NCBI RefSeq assembly: GCF_019880385.1
Contig: NZ_CP082273.1
Span: 3,100,001 to 3,164,000 of the forward strand
DNA: 64,000 nt
Origin: Nocardioides coralli
GTDB lineage: Bacteria > Actinomycetota > Actinomycetes > Propionibacteriales > Nocardioidaceae
Direction: 5' to 3'
In this document: in pieces, positions 52,132 to 62,149 of the stretch
Position numbering within the stretch: the first letter of the stretch is position 1
Layout: every line of letters begins with the position of its first letter
Translations under genes and position numbers: made by a program
Notes under the pieces: model-generated
What the model saw: the letters and a program-made list of their open reading frames with translations, nothing else
What the model was told of the DNA's origin: nothing
The model's database searches: none

Positions 52132-53472
52132 TCAGCCGCCCTCGCCCAGCCGCGCCAGCAGCAGCGTCTCGGCCAGCACCACCCGCTCGAACTCGGCCAG
52201 GTGGAGCCCCTCGTTGGCCCCGTGGGCCCGCGTGTCCGGGTCCTCGACCCCGGTGACGAGGACGCTGGCCTGCGGGAACGCCTCGAGGAACTCGGCGATG
52301 AACGGGATCGAGCCGCCCACCCCCATGTCGATCGGGGCGGTGCCGTCCCACGCCTCGGCGAACGCGCTCCGCGCAGCGTCGTACGCCGGGCCGGTGGCGT
52401 CGATCTGCATGGCCTCGCCGGTGTCGACGACGGTGAAGCCGAGCTCGGCACCCCACGGGACGTGCTGCTCGAGGTGGCGGCGGAGGCACTCGATCGCGTT
52501 GGCGGTGGTGTCGCCGGGCGCGATCCGCATCGAGATCCGGGCCCGGGCCGCCGGGACCAGGGTGTTGCTGGCGCCATCGACCTGGGGGGCGTCGAGACCC
52601 GTGATGCTGAGCGAGGGACGGGTCCAGAGCCGCTCGACGGCCGAGCCGTCACCGACCCACTCCACGCCCGGGTTGACGCCCGACTCGGCCCGCAGCCGGT
52701 CCTCGGGGTAGTCGACGTCGGCCGCCGCACCGCTGTGCAGCCCGGCGACGGCGACGTTGCCGGCGTCGTCGTGGAGCGTGGCGATGAGCCGGCTGAGCGT
52801 CATGAGGGCGTCGGGGACCAGGCCGCCCCACATGCCGGAGTGGACGGCATGGGTGAGGGTGCGGACCTCGACGTCGGCACGCACGAGCCCGCGCAGGCTG
52901 GTGGTCAGGGCAGGGACGCCGATGTCCCAGTTGCCGGAGTCGGCGATGACGATGACGTCGGCGGCCAGCCGCTCCTGGTGCTCGGCCAGCAGCGCGGGCA
53001 GCGTCGGCGAGCCGATCTCCTCCTCGCCCTCGACGAAGAGCGTGACGCCGACCGGCAGGTCGTCGCCGAAGACCCGCAGCGCAGCCAGGTGGGCCACGAT
53101 CCCGGCCTTGTCGTCGGCCGCACCCCGGCCGTAGAGGCGCTCGCCCCGCTCCGTGGGCTCGAAGGGGGCGCTGTCCCAGTCGGCCGGGTCGTTCTCGGGC
53201 TGCACGTCGTGGTGGGCGTAGAGCAGCACCGTCGGCGAGCCCTCCGGGCCCGCCTTGTGAGCGATGACCGCGGGCGCGCCGCCGTCGACGTCGACGATGT
53301 CGACCGTGCACCCCTCGGCCTCGAGCAGCGCCCGGACCGCCTCGGCGCTCCGGCGGACCTCCCCGGACCGGGCCGGGTCGGCGCTCACCGACTCGATCCT
53401 CACCAGGTCCTCGAGGTCCTTCCGGATGCCCGGGAGGACGGCGGCGACACGGTCACGGAGCTGGTCGGTCAT
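52132..53472 (-). CDS. M20-family metallopeptidase (dipeptidase)
   Basis: A 446-aa zinc peptidase: metal ligands in LLYAHHDVQP, GRGAADDKAGIVAHLAAL, FVEGEEEIGSP and VIADSGNWDIG, then the dimerisation domain with HSGMWGG. It hydrolyses dipeptides or N-acyl amino acids in the cytoplasm. The ATG is 7 nt from a TAGGGT hexamer. Convergent with the sensor kinase gene, with 6 bp between stops. Confidence 0.92.
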   Translation of the reverse strand: MTDQLRDRVAAVLPGIRKDLEDLVRIESVSADPARSGEVRRSAEAVRALLEAEGCTVDIVDVDGGAPAVIAHKAGPEGSPTVLLYAHHDVQPENDPADWDSAPFEPTERGERLYGRGAADDKAGIVAHLAALRVFGDDLPVGVTLFVEGEEEIGSPTLPALLAEHQERLAADVIVIADSGNWDIGVPALTTSLRGLVRADVEVRTLTHAVHSGMWGGLVPDALMTLSRLIATLHDDAGNVAVAGLHSGAAADVDYPEDRLRAESGVNPGVEWVGDGSAVERLWTRPSLSITGLDAPQVDGASNTLVPAARARISMRIAPGDTTANAIECLRRHLEQHVPWGAELGFTVVDTGEAMQIDATGPAYDAARSAFAEAWDGTAPIDMGVGGSIPFIAEFLEAFPQASVLVTGVEDPDTRAHGANEGLHLAEFERVVLAETLLLARLGEGG

Positions 53473-53479
53473 GGCCCTC

Positions 53480-53485
53480 ACCCTA
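53480..53485 (-). promoter_or_regulatory. -10 element of the M20 peptidase gene (leaderless)
   Basis: TAGGGT on the minus strand, 7 nt before the ATG. Confidence 0.5.
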
Positions 53486-53522
53486 GGGTCCGGCTCTGCG
53501 CGCGGAGCCACCGGGCGAGCCC

Positions 53523-54434
53523 TCACCGGGCCCCGTCGTGGACCACGTTGCGCAGCGGCTCCCCCGCGGCGTACCGCTGGAGCTGGTCGCGCACCAGGGC
53601 GGCGATCCGGGGCAGCATCGCGGTGGTGCCGCCGGCCACGTGGGGCGTGATCAGCACGTCGGGGGCCCGCCACAGCGGGTGGTCGTCGGGGAGCGGTTCG
53701 GGGTCGGTGACGTCGAGGGCGAACTGCAGCCGGCCGGCCTCGGCGAGGACGGCGCCGACGTCGAGGACACCACCCCGGGCCACGTTGACCACCACCGCGC
53801 GGTCCGGCAACCGGGCCAGCAGGTCGGCGCCGACGAAAGCACGGGTCGCGTCGTCGAGGGGCAGCAGCACGACGACGACGTGCTGGTCACCCAGCAGCCC
53901 GGGCAGGTCCTCCACCCCGTGGACCGTGCCGACCAGGTCGTCGTCGCGGCGGGAGCGTGCGACCGCGGTCACCTCGGCGCCGTGCGCCAGCAGCCGACGC
54001 GCCAGCGCCCGACCGATCGAGCCGTAGCCCAGCACCAGGACGCGCGAGTCGGTGAGGGAGCGCATCCCCTCGCGCAGCGACGACCACCTCCCGTGGTGGC
54101 GGACCGCCTCCGGGATCCGACGGAGCACGGCGAGCGCGAGCCCCACCGCGTGCTCGGCCGTGGCGTCGTCGTGGACACCCGTGGCGTTGCACAGCGTCAC
54201 GCCCGGCCGCAGCAGCTCCACCTGGCCGTCGAACCCGGCCAGTTGTGTCTGCACCACCCGCAGCGCGGGCAGCTCGTCGAGACGCCGCAGGAACGCCGGG
54301 GTGTCGCGGTAGTGCGGGACCATCACCTCGGTGCGCGGGTCGGGGGCGTCCTCGCCGTCCCAGACCACCACCTCGACCCCGGGCACCTCGCCGACGGCGT
54401 CGCGGAGCTCCGCGGACGGCACCGACGCGATCAC
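53523..54434 (-). CDS. D-isomer specific 2-hydroxyacid dehydrogenase
   Basis: A 303-aa NAD(P)-dependent dehydrogenase with the dinucleotide motif VLVLGYGSIGRALARRLL, NVARGGVLDVGAVL, catalytic Glu in DVTDPEPLPDDHPLW and catalytic His in ITPHVAGGTT. The substrate is unknown (hydroxypyruvate/glyoxylate or phosphoglycerate-like). It is 4 bp into the end of the sterol carrier gene, so the two are coupled. The start codon is ATG. Confidence 0.9.
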   Translation of the reverse strand: MIASVPSAELRDAVGEVPGVEVVVWDGEDAPDPRTEVMVPHYRDTPAFLRRLDELPALRVVQTQLAGFDGQVELLRPGVTLCNATGVHDDATAEHAVGLALAVLRRIPEAVRHHGRWSSLREGMRSLTDSRVLVLGYGSIGRALARRLLAHGAEVTAVARSRRDDDLVGTVHGVEDLPGLLGDQHVVVVLLPLDDATRAFVGADLLARLPDRAVVVNVARGGVLDVGAVLAEAGRLQFALDVTDPEPLPDDHPLWRAPDVLITPHVAGGTTAMLPRIAALVRDQLQRYAAGEPLRNVVHDGAR

Positions 54435-54799
54435 GCCGGTTCCCCCAGGGGCAGGTACGCCGACAGGTCCGTGCGCTCGCCCGAGGCCCGGACCCGGCCG
54501 GCTGCCACCGCGTCGCCCCAGGCGAGCCGGCCGGTGGCCAGCTCGACCCAGGTCGCGGGGTCGGTCTCGACGACCGCCGGCGGCGTGCCGCGGGTGTGCC
54601 GCACGCCCTCGACCACCTGGGCGGCGGCGTAGGGCGGCACCCGCACCTCCACCGAGGTGCCGGGCGCGCGCTGCTGGAGCAGGGCCAGGTAGTGCTTCAC
54701 CAGCAGCCGCACGTCAGCCGGGGAGGACGATCCGCTCACGTGGCGCGTGGCGGCCTCGGCCACCGCGGCGGGGTCACCGGGCTGGAGTCGTCGGGGCAC
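54431..54799 (-). CDS. Sterol carrier family protein
   Basis: A 122-aa protein with the conserved core VRVPPYAAAQVVEGVRHTRG, TPPAVVETDPATWVELATGR and ASGERTDLSAYLPL, a fold related to SCP2. The family is found near purF/purL in many actinobacteria, as I recall; its function is unknown. Its stop overlaps the dehydrogenase start. Confidence 0.85.
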   Translation of the reverse strand: MPRRLQPGDPAAVAEAATRHVSGSSSPADVRLLVKHYLALLQQRAPGTSVEVRVPPYAAAQVVEGVRHTRGTPPAVVETDPATWVELATGRLAWGDAVAAGRVRASGERTDLSAYLPLGEPA

Positions 54800-54829
54800 G
54801 CGGTCATTCGACCACGGCCGCGGGGCTCC

Positions 54830-56425
54830 TCAGGAGCCGGTGGTGGGCGCCGGCTCGCTGACCTCGTCCTGCACCGACTGGTTGACCATCCCGGCGACGA
54901 CCGCCAGCCCACCCAGCGTGGCCACCATCAGCAGGAAGCCGAGCAGCCAGCTGCCGGTGGCCGCGAGGGCGACGTAGCCGACGAGCGCCGCGAGGGCACC
55001 GGTGAGGGCATAGGGCAGCTGCGTCGTCACGTGGGTGATCACGTTGCAGCTGGCCCCGGTCGAGGAGAGGATCGTGGTGTCGGAGATGGGCGAGCAGTGG
55101 TCACCGAAGACGGCGCCCGCGAGCACGGCGCCGAAGGCGGGCACCAGCAGCTCCGGCTCGCCGACCGAGGCCATCAGCGTCCCGGCGATCGGCAGCAGGA
55201 TGCCGAAGCTGCCCCACGAGGTGCCGGTGGAGAAGGCCATGGCGCCGGCGATCACGAACATCGCGGGCACCAGCCACGCAGCGGCGATGCCGGCGTCCTC
55301 GACCAGCCCGGCGAGGTACTCGCCGGTCCCGAGCGACTCGATCAGTGCACCGAGCATCCAGGCCAGCAGCAGGATGTAGATGGCCGGCAGCATCGACTGC
55401 GCGCCCCCGGCGACACCCTTGCCGAGGACCCCGCGGTCGAACTCGTCGTTGGGCGTGGTGTAGCGGAAGTAGTAGTAGAGCGCGGTGCCGAGCCCGAGGA
55501 CGGCGCCGTAGATCAGTGCCTCGGTGACGTCGGCGTTGGCCATCACGTCGAGGACGCCCCACGAACCCGCGGCCGTGCCGCCGGTCCAGATCATGCCGCC
55601 CACGACGCCGACGACGAGGGCCGCGAAGGGGATCACCAGGGCCCGCTTGTGGCCGGGCTCGTGGACCGGGAGGTCCTCCGCCAGCTCGCCGGGCACGTCC
55701 TCGGAGCTGTCGAAGGTCTCCCCCTCGGCAATGGCGCGGCGCTCCTCGCGCCGCATCGGCCCGACGTCGAGCTGGAGCAGGATCACGATGCCGACGGTCA
55801 GCAGCGCCGCGATCGCGTAGTAGTTGTGGCCGGCCGAGAGGACGAACACCTCGAGGTCGCTCTGGTCGAGGGCCGCTGCGGCGATGAGCGGGCTCATCAG
55901 CCCGATGATGTAGGCGCCCCAGCTCGAGAACGGCGCCAGCACGGCGACCGGCGCCGCGGTCGAGTCGATCAGGTAGGCGAGCTTGGCGCGGGCCACGTTG
56001 AGCCGGTCGGTCACCGGGCGGGCCACCTGGCCGACGGCGAGGGCGTTGAAGTAGTCGTCGATGAAGATGGCGACACCGAGGCCACCGGCGAGACCCTGGG
56101 CACCGCGACGCGAGCGGACCCGCCGCGAGGCCCACTCGGAGAAGGCGGCGCTACCGCCACTCATGAGGACGACGGCCGCGATCACCCCGAGCGCCAGGGT
56201 GAAGAGCAGGATGTAGACCTTGCCGGTGTTGACGGCCCCGTCGGCCCAGAAGAGCTCCGCGAAGGATCGCCAGACGAGGACGAGGGTGTCCCAGGGTTGG
56301 TAGTCACTGACCAGGAAGGCGGCGCTGAGGACGCCCAGTCCCAGGCTCAGGACGACCTTGCGGGTGGCGATCACCAGGACGATCGCCACGACCGGTGGCA
56401 GGATGCTGAGAATCGAGTCGGCCAC
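54830..56425 (-). CDS. Na+/H+ antiporter, NhaC family
   Basis: A 531-aa membrane protein with about twelve helices. Diagnostic motifs are GGLGVAIFIDDYFNALAVG, and late GDHCSPISDTTILSSTGA followed by HVTTQLPYAL. A cytoplasmic acidic loop (AIAEGETFDSSEDVPGEL) divides the protein. It exchanges protons for sodium, or a related cation/amine exchange. I chose the GTG at 56425 with GGAAGGGGG upstream; the longer frame begins with TTG. Confidence 0.92.
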   Translation of the reverse strand: MADSILSILPPVVAIVLVIATRKVVLSLGLGVLSAAFLVSDYQPWDTLVLVWRSFAELFWADGAVNTGKVYILLFTLALGVIAAVVLMSGGSAAFSEWASRRVRSRRGAQGLAGGLGVAIFIDDYFNALAVGQVARPVTDRLNVARAKLAYLIDSTAAPVAVLAPFSSWGAYIIGLMSPLIAAAALDQSDLEVFVLSAGHNYYAIAALLTVGIVILLQLDVGPMRREERRAIAEGETFDSSEDVPGELAEDLPVHEPGHKRALVIPFAALVVGVVGGMIWTGGTAAGSWGVLDVMANADVTEALIYGAVLGLGTALYYYFRYTTPNDEFDRGVLGKGVAGGAQSMLPAIYILLLAWMLGALIESLGTGEYLAGLVEDAGIAAAWLVPAMFVIAGAMAFSTGTSWGSFGILLPIAGTLMASVGEPELLVPAFGAVLAGAVFGDHCSPISDTTILSSTGASCNVITHVTTQLPYALTGALAALVGYVALAATGSWLLGFLLMVATLGGLAVVAGMVNQSVQDEVSEPAPTTGS

Positions 56426-56503
56426 GGTGGCCCCCTTCCACTCCCCTGCCAACCTAGCCCGGGCCCTCGCAGATCGCCACGACCCCCCTCGGCGAGCGCC
56501 GCC

Positions 56504-57454
56504 TCAGGAGGAGGCGGCGCCGAAGGAGCGGGCCACCTGTGCGCACTGCTCCCGCAGCTCCTCGGGCGACTCGACCTCGAAGGGCGCGCCCAGCTCCGCC
56601 AGCACCATCACCGGCCACGCCAGGGAGTCGGCGTTCATCTCCAGGACGGCCCCACCGCTCGAGGGTGTCACCTCGCCCCACCCCCGGGCGGCGCGTGCGA
56701 CGGCCTCCGGGTCCGCGGCCACCCGGACGCGGACGGCGTACCGCTGGGGCATGCGGCGGATCCCGGCCTGCACGAACGCGAGCGCGTCGTCGGCCGGGAG
56801 CCGACGCGGCCGGAACCGCTGACCGGTCGGCTCCGGGTCAGTGATCCGGTCGACGCGGAAGCTGCGCCAGTCCTGCCGGTCGCGGTCGTAGGCGACGAGG
56901 TACCAGCGCCGTCCCAGGGTGACCAGCCGGTGGGGCTCGACGCGTCGGTCGGTCGGCTCCGCGTCGCGGGCGGTGTAGCTGAAGCCGACCGGCTCGTCGT
57001 CGCGGCAGGCCTGGGCGAGGGTCGTGAGCACCGCCGCGTCCACCTGCGGCCCGCCCGCCCACGGGGCGGGGGCGTCGGTCTGCGAGGCGAGCGCGTCCAT
57101 CCGGCGCCGCAGCCGCGGCGGCATCAGGGCGACCACCTTGGCGAGGGCCTGCACGGCGGTCTCCTGCACTCCGCCCACGCTGCCGGCCGCGGCCGAACGG
57201 AGGCCGACAGCGACGGCGACCGCCTCGTCGTCCTCGAGCAGCAGCGGAGGGAGCAAACCACCGGCGCGCAGCTGGTAGCCGCCCAGGACACCGCGGACCG
57301 CGTCCACCTGGTAGCCGAGCTCGCGCAGCCGGTCGACGTCGCGCCGCAGGGTGCGCGGACTGACCTCGAGCCGCTGGGCGAGCTCCGGCCCGGGCCAGTA
57401 GCGGTGGGTCTGGAGCAGGGACAGCAGCCGCAGCATCCGGGAGCTGGTGGACAT
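56504..57454 (-). CDS. WYL-domain (YafY/DeoR-like) transcriptional regulator
   Basis: A 316-aa regulator. The N-terminal HTH (MSTSSRMLRLLSLLQTHRYW, LEVSPRTLRRDVDRL) spans residues 1-60. The middle WYL domain (about 145-225) has EPHRLVTLGRRWYLVAYDRD and FRVDRITDPEPTG. A C-terminal WCX domain follows. WYL domains sense nucleic-acid or nucleotide ligands. The ATG is 6 nt from a TATCCT -10 hexamer. A perfect inverted repeat upstream (57476-57494) is a strong candidate for its own operator. Confidence 0.93.
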   Translation of the reverse strand: MSTSSRMLRLLSLLQTHRYWPGPELAQRLEVSPRTLRRDVDRLRELGYQVDAVRGVLGGYQLRAGGLLPPLLLEDDEAVAVAVGLRSAAAGSVGGVQETAVQALAKVVALMPPRLRRRMDALASQTDAPAPWAGGPQVDAAVLTTLAQACRDDEPVGFSYTARDAEPTDRRVEPHRLVTLGRRWYLVAYDRDRQDWRSFRVDRITDPEPTGQRFRPRRLPADDALAFVQAGIRRMPQRYAVRVRVAADPEAVARAARGWGEVTPSSGGAVLEMNADSLAWPVMVLAELGAPFEVESPEELREQCAQVARSFGAASS

Positions 57455-57460
57455 GGCCCG

Positions 57461-57466
57461 AGGATA
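57461..57466 (-). promoter_or_regulatory. -10 element of the WYL regulator gene
   Basis: TATCCT on the minus strand, 6 nt before the ATG (leaderless geometry). Confidence 0.6.
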
Positions 57467-57475
57467 GGTCGCATA

Positions 57476-57494
57476 GCGGCCAGGAACTGGCCGC
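57476..57494. promoter_or_regulatory. Perfect inverted repeat, WYL operator candidate
   Basis: GCGGCCAG-GAA-CTGGCCGC: 8-bp arms, 3-bp spacer. It lies 10 bp upstream of the WYL gene -10, where a bound dimer would overlap RNA polymerase contact with the -35 region. Confidence 0.7.
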
Positions 57495-57526
57495 AGGTGT
57501 GGCGGCTGCGACGTGGGTCGTCGGGC

Positions 57527-58333
57527 CTACCCCAGGTCGGCGAGCAGCCCGAGCGTCTGCGCCCAGGCCTCGGAGGCGGGGTCGATGAGGACGTAGTGGT
57601 CACCGTCGACCCGGGTGAGGGCGGCGTCGGCGCCGGTGGCCGCCGCCGCGGCGACGTAGCGCTCCGAGAGCTCCAGCGGCACGTCGGCGTCAGCCCGCCC
57701 GTGGATGCAGCGGACGGGTACGCCGAGCGGCAGCTGCCGGAAGGGGTCGAGGGCCCGGTCGGCGGGACCCGGGGGGTGGCCGAGGAACGCCTCGACCGCC
57801 CCGCTGCCGAGGCCGAGCTCGTGGGCCAGGACCAGGTCGAGCACCCCCGCCTGGGCGACCACGCCCGTCACGGGCACGACGGGCTCGGGACGGGCCGCCG
57901 CCCAGGTGGCGAGGTGGCCGCCGGCCGAGTGACCCAGGGTGATGACGGTCGAGGTGTCGAGGCCCCCGACCTCGGCCAGCAGGTCGATCCCCGCTGCCAC
58001 GTCGTCGAAGGTCTCGGGTGTGCCGCCGCCACCACCGACGCGGCGGTACTCCAAGTTCCAGGCAGCCCACCCCTCCGCGGCGAGGCTCGCGGCCAGCGGC
58101 CGCCCGAGCGAGAGGTCGTAGGCCTGCTTCCAGAAGCCGCCGTGGACCACCACCACGACTCCCCGCGGCTTCCCGGCGGGCAGCGTCAGCTCCGCCAGCT
58201 GGCTCGGGTGCGTGCCGTAGCGATGGGTCGTCGTCCCGCTCACGTCCGGGCTGCCCCTGCCGATCGGCGCCGCAGCCCCGCACGCCCCCAGTGCGGCGAA
58301 CGCGGGCAGACCGAGCAGGGTCCGCCGCCGCAC
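57527..58333 (-). CDS. Exported alpha/beta hydrolase (lipoprotein)
   Basis: A 268-aa esterase. The N-terminus RRRTLLGLPAFAALGAC carries an Arg-rich start and a lipobox (LGAC), so it is probably a membrane-anchored lipoprotein. Catalytic features are VVVVHGGFWKQAYD (oxyanion), LGHSAGGHLATW (nucleophile), a late IHGRADADVPLEL (Asp) and VDGDHYVLIDP (His). It may act on peptides or esters outside the cell. The GTG start is 10 bp after the purL stop, so it could be cotranscribed with purL. Confidence 0.88.
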   Translation of the reverse strand: MRRRTLLGLPAFAALGACGAAAPIGRGSPDVSGTTTHRYGTHPSQLAELTLPAGKPRGVVVVVHGGFWKQAYDLSLGRPLAASLAAEGWAAWNLEYRRVGGGGGTPETFDDVAAGIDLLAEVGGLDTSTVITLGHSAGGHLATWAAARPEPVVPVTGVVAQAGVLDLVLAHELGLGSGAVEAFLGHPPGPADRALDPFRQLPLGVPVRCIHGRADADVPLELSERYVAAAAATGADAALTRVDGDHYVLIDPASEAWAQTLGLLADLG

Positions 58334-58343
58334 GCGATGCCGC

Positions 58344-60590
58344 TCACGCCAGCGCGTCGGGAAGCGTGGAGCTCCAGGCCTGCCGCAGCTCGTCGAGGGG
58401 TACGTCGAAGTGCCCCTCGACGACCAGGGCGTCGCCGCCGGTGGTGCCGATCGGCGTCACGGGGACGCCGTGGGTGCCGGCCAGCGCCACGAGGCGGTCG
58501 GCCAGCTCGTCGGTCACCGTGACCAGGGCCCGTGCCGTCGACTCCGCGAACAACCCGATGAACGGGTCACCCGGCAGCGACACCGTGGCGCCGACGTCCG
58601 CGCGGAGCACCGACTCGGTGAGCGCCTGGGCCAGACCGCCGTCGGAGAGGTCGTGGGTCGAGGTGAGCAGCCCGGCGCCGCCGGCCTCCACCAGCAGCGC
58701 GGCCAGGGAGCGCTCGGCCGCCAGGTCGACCTGCGGCGGCCGGCCGCCGAGGTGGCCGTGCACGACGTGGGCCCACTCCGACCCGGACAGCTCCTCGCGG
58801 GTCTCGCCGAGGAGCAGCACCCGCTCGCCGGCGCCCGTGAAGCCCGTGGGCGTGCGCCGCCGGACGTCCTCGATCACGCCGAGGACCGCCACCACCGGCG
58901 TGGGCAGGATCGCCGTCTCGCCGGTCTGGTTGTAGAGGCTCACGTTGCCTCCGGTGACCGGGACCCCGAGCTCGGCGCAGCCGTCCTTGAGGCCGCGGCA
59001 GGCCTCCGCGAACTGCCACATCACCCCGGGGTCCTCGGGCGAGCCGAAGTTGAGGCAGTCGGAGACCGCGAGCGGCCGGGCACCCCCGGTCGCCACGTTG
59101 CGATAGCTCTCCGCGAGCGCGAGCTGCGCGCCGGCGTACGGGTCGAGGCGGGCGAAGCGGCCGTTGCAGTCGGTCGACACCGCAACCCCCAGACCGGTCT
59201 CGTCGTCGACCCGGACCATGCCGCTGTCGGAGGGCTGGGCGAGGACGGTGTTGCCGCGCACGTATCGGTCGTACTGGTCGGTGATCCACGACTTGTCACA
59301 GAGGTTGGGGCTGGCAGCCAGCTGCAGCAGCGTCGCCCGCAGCTCCTCTCCGGTGGTCGGTCGCGGCAGGGCCTCGGCCACGTCGGCCTGGAGCGCGTCC
59401 TGCGCGTCGGGCCGGGCGAAGGGCCGGTGGTACGTCGGGCCGTCGTGGGCCACCGAGCGGGGCGGGACGTCGACCACCTGCTCGCCGTGCCAGTCGATGT
59501 GGAGCCGCCCGGTGTCGGTGACCTCGCCGATGTCGGTGGCCTCGACGTCCCACTTGCGGCAGATCGCGAGGAACTCCTCGACGTCGTCGGGTGCGACCAC
59601 GGCCATCATCCGCTCCTGCGACTCGCTCATGAGGATCTCCTCGGGGGCGAGGGTCGAGTCGCGGAGCGGCACCAGGTCGAGGTCGACGTGCATGCCCCCG
59701 TCACCCGCGCTGGCGAGCTCGGAGGTGGCGCAGGACAGGCCGGCGCCGCCGAGGTCCTGGATGCCGGTGACCAGGCCGGCGGCGAAGAGCTCGAGGGTGC
59801 ACTCGATGAGCAGCTTCTCCATGAACGGGTCGCCCACCTGGACGCTCGGGCGCTTGGCCGGCCCACCGTCCTCGAAGGTCTCGCTGGCCAGCACAGAGAC
59901 GCCGCCGATGCCGTCGCCCCCGGTCCGGGCGCCGTAGAGGATGACCCGGTTGCCGACCCCGGAGGCCTTGGCGAGGTGGAGGTCCTCGTGGCGCAGCACG
60001 CCGACGCAGAGCGCGTTGACGAGAGGGTTGCCGAGGTAGGTCTCGTCGAAGACGGCCTCACCGCCGATGTTGGGCAGACCCAGGCAGTTGCCGTAGCCCC
60101 CGACGCCCGCCACGATCCCGGGCAGCACCCGGTGGGTGTCGTCGGCCTCCAGCGGCCCGAACCGGAGCGGGTCCATGACCGCCACGGGCCGCGCCCCCAT
60201 CGCGAGGATGTCGCGGACGATCCCGCCCACGCCCGTCGCCGCGCCCTGGTAGGGCTCGACGTAGGAGGGGTGGTTGTGGCTCTCGACCTTGAAGGTGACC
60301 GCCCAGCCCTGCCCGATGTCGATGACGCCGGCGTTCTCGCCGATGCCTGCGAGCATCTTGCCCACCGGGGTCTCCTGCGCGAGCTCGCCGAACTGCTTGA
60401 GGTGGACCTTGCTGGACTTGTAGGAGCAGTGCTCGCTCCACATCACCGAGTACATCGCCAGCTCGCTGCTGGTTGGGCGACGGCCGAGGATCTCGCGGAT
60501 CCGCTCGTACTCGTCGGCCTTGAGACCGAGCTCGGCCCACGGCTGCTCGCGGTCGGCGTCCTGCGCGGCTGCTTTCACGGTGTCGAGCAC
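58344..60590 (-). CDS. purL: FGAM synthase subunit PurL (small-type)
   Basis: A 748-aa subunit, the small PurL that works with separate PurQ and PurS. It has [60 protein letters not shown] and [20 protein letters not shown]. It uses ATP and glutamine-derived ammonia to convert FGAR to FGAM. The GTG at 60590 is 7 nt from a TAGATT hexamer; a second GTG at 60578 is less likely. It is divergent from the DUF1906 gene. Confidence 0.95.
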   Translation of the reverse strand: MLDTVKAAAQDADREQPWAELGLKADEYERIREILGRRPTSSELAMYSVMWSEHCSYKSSKVHLKQFGELAQETPVGKMLAGIGENAGVIDIGQGWAVTFKVESHNHPSYVEPYQGAATGVGGIVRDILAMGARPVAVMDPLRFGPLEADDTHRVLPGIVAGVGGYGNCLGLPNIGGEAVFDETYLGNPLVNALCVGVLRHEDLHLAKASGVGNRVILYGARTGGDGIGGVSVLASETFEDGGPAKRPSVQVGDPFMEKLLIECTLELFAAGLVTGIQDLGGAGLSCATSELASAGDGGMHVDLDLVPLRDSTLAPEEILMSESQERMMAVVAPDDVEEFLAICRKWDVEATDIGEVTDTGRLHIDWHGEQVVDVPPRSVAHDGPTYHRPFARPDAQDALQADVAEALPRPTTGEELRATLLQLAASPNLCDKSWITDQYDRYVRGNTVLAQPSDSGMVRVDDETGLGVAVSTDCNGRFARLDPYAGAQLALAESYRNVATGGARPLAVSDCLNFGSPEDPGVMWQFAEACRGLKDGCAELGVPVTGGNVSLYNQTGETAILPTPVVAVLGVIEDVRRRTPTGFTGAGERVLLLGETREELSGSEWAHVVHGHLGGRPPQVDLAAERSLAALLVEAGGAGLLTSTHDLSDGGLAQALTESVLRADVGATVSLPGDPFIGLFAESTARALVTVTDELADRLVALAGTHGVPVTPIGTTGGDALVVEGHFDVPLDELRQAWSSTLPDALA

Positions 60591-60597
60591 GGGCGCC

Positions 60598-60603
60598 AAT
60601 CTA
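60598..60603 (-). promoter_or_regulatory. -10 element of purL (leaderless)
   Basis: TAGATT on the minus strand, 7 nt before the GTG start of purL. Confidence 0.55.
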
Positions 60604-60762
60604 CCGACGGCCCGGCTGGCGTCCGGGCCGTGGTCGGCGGCCGGTCGCAGGGTCCGGGAGGCCGGAGTAAGAACAGAGGTGTAGTTCGGGCGAAGTGCTG
60701 TGACTGCTGTGACTCGTGGGTTTAACGTTGCATGTCTTTCCCTGAGCTCCTGGAGCAACCGC

Positions 60763-62112
60763 ATGCGATCCACCGCCCTCCGGCGTCCCCTCCGCCGTCC
60801 GCTGCACAGCGGCCTCGCCGCCCTCCTGGTCGCGGGCGCTCTCCTCACCTCCCCCACCCCGGCGCACGCCGGCAACGTGGTCACCCCCGGCCACATCCGT
60901 GGCTACGGCTTCGACCAGTGCGTGGCGCCGACACAGAAGGCGATGAACACCTGGCTGAAGCACAGTCCGTTCCTCGCCGTCGGCATCTACATCTCCGGAG
61001 CGAGCCGCGGCTGCCGCGACCAGCCGAACCTGACACCCACCTGGGTCAGCACCCAGCTCCGGAAGGGCTGGCGGCTGCTGCCGATCACGCTCGGCCCGCA
61101 GGCGTCCTGCAGCCCCCACTTCCCCCGCTACGGCAACGACCCGACGATCAACCCCAAGCCGGGCAAGAGCGGCAACTACCCCGCGGCGCGCAAGCAGGGG
61201 CGCCGTGAGGCGGGCTCGGCGGTGACGGCCGCCAAGAAGCTCGGGATCGTGCCCGGCAGCACGCTGTGGTACGACCTCGAGGGCTTCGACGCCAGCAAGC
61301 GCCACTGCCGCGAGTCAGCGCTCGCGTTCCTCTCCGGCTGGACCTGGCGGATCCGCGACCTCGGCTACGTCTCCGGCGTCTACTCCAGCGCCAGCTCCGG
61401 CATCAAGATGCTGGACGACGCCCGCGTCGACCGGCCCGGGAAGTTCAACCTCCCCGACCGGATCTGGATCGCCCGCTGGGACGGGCAGGCCAACACCCAC
61501 ACCGACTACATCCGCAAGGACGGCTGGCGCCCCGGCGGCCGGATGAAGCAGTACCGCGGTGGCCACAACGAGACGTGGGGCGGCGTCACCATCAACATCG
61601 ACAGCAACTGGCTCGACCTCGGCAAGGGGTCGTGGACCCCACCGGTGAAGCACTGCGGCGGCGTCGACGTCGACCACCGCGACTACCTCGTGCTCGACGA
61701 GGGCACCACCCAGCGTGAGCAGGTCCGGACGCTGCAGTGCCTGCTCGACGAGCAGGGGGTCTACGACGGTCGGCTCACGGGCCGCTACAACCGCAAGACC
61801 GTCGCTGCCGTCGGCGAGTGGCAGGCCGACCACGGCTTCGCCGTCTCCTCCCGGTGGACCCGGCGGCACTGGATGAGCCTGCTCGCCGCCGGCGGCAGCC
61901 CCGTGCTCAAGTTCGGCTCCGCCAGCGACGACGTGCGCCGGTTGCAGCGGGCGCTCCACGCGGCCGACCGGGGGCTGCGGCTTCCGATCAACGGCCGCTA
62001 CACCCGGCGTACGGCGCAGGCCGTGACCGCGTGGCAGAAGTCGGTCGGCCACCGCGCCAACGGCATCCTCATCGCGAAGAACTGGCGGGCGCTGCGCCGC
62101 GGCAAGCTCTGA
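60763..62112 (+). CDS. Secreted DUF1906 (Rv2525c-like) glycoside-hydrolase-like protein with peptidoglycan-binding repeats
   Basis: A 449-aa exported protein. Signal peptide residues 1-36 ([20 protein letters not shown]). The TIM-barrel domain (about 40-280) has [43 protein letters not shown] and [10 protein letters not shown], the Rv2525c-like pattern. Two peptidoglycan-binding-1 repeats follow ([20 protein letters not shown] and [20 protein letters not shown]). It probably binds and modifies the cell wall. ATG chosen at 60763 (CTGGAGC upstream), where the signal peptide starts. Confidence 0.9.
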   Translation: MRSTALRRPLRRPLHSGLAALLVAGALLTSPTPAHAGNVVTPGHIRGYGFDQCVAPTQKAMNTWLKHSPFLAVGIYISGASRGCRDQPNLTPTWVSTQLRKGWRLLPITLGPQASCSPHFPRYGNDPTINPKPGKSGNYPAARKQGRREAGSAVTAAKKLGIVPGSTLWYDLEGFDASKRHCRESALAFLSGWTWRIRDLGYVSGVYSSASSGIKMLDDARVDRPGKFNLPDRIWIARWDGQANTHTDYIRKDGWRPGGRMKQYRGGHNETWGGVTINIDSNWLDLGKGSWTPPVKHCGGVDVDHRDYLVLDEGTTQREQVRTLQCLLDEQGVYDGRLTGRYNRKTVAAVGEWQADHGFAVSSRWTRRHWMSLLAAGGSPVLKFGSASDDVRRLQRALHAADRGLRLPINGRYTRRTAQAVTAWQKSVGHRANGILIAKNWRALRRGKL

Positions 62113-62149
62113 CCGACCTCACGCGTCGAGGAAGCCGAGCACCTGGCCG

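Noticed and set aside
54245..58522. 1425-codon plus-strand open frame
   Set aside because: It crosses several real minus-strand genes (2-hydroxyacid dehydrogenase, NhaC, WYL regulator, hydrolase). The product is low-complexity Arg/Gly/His/Pro typical of the complementary frame in high-G+C DNA.
58410..60725. 771-codon plus-strand open frame
   Set aside because: It is the mirror of purL, without any recognisable domain.
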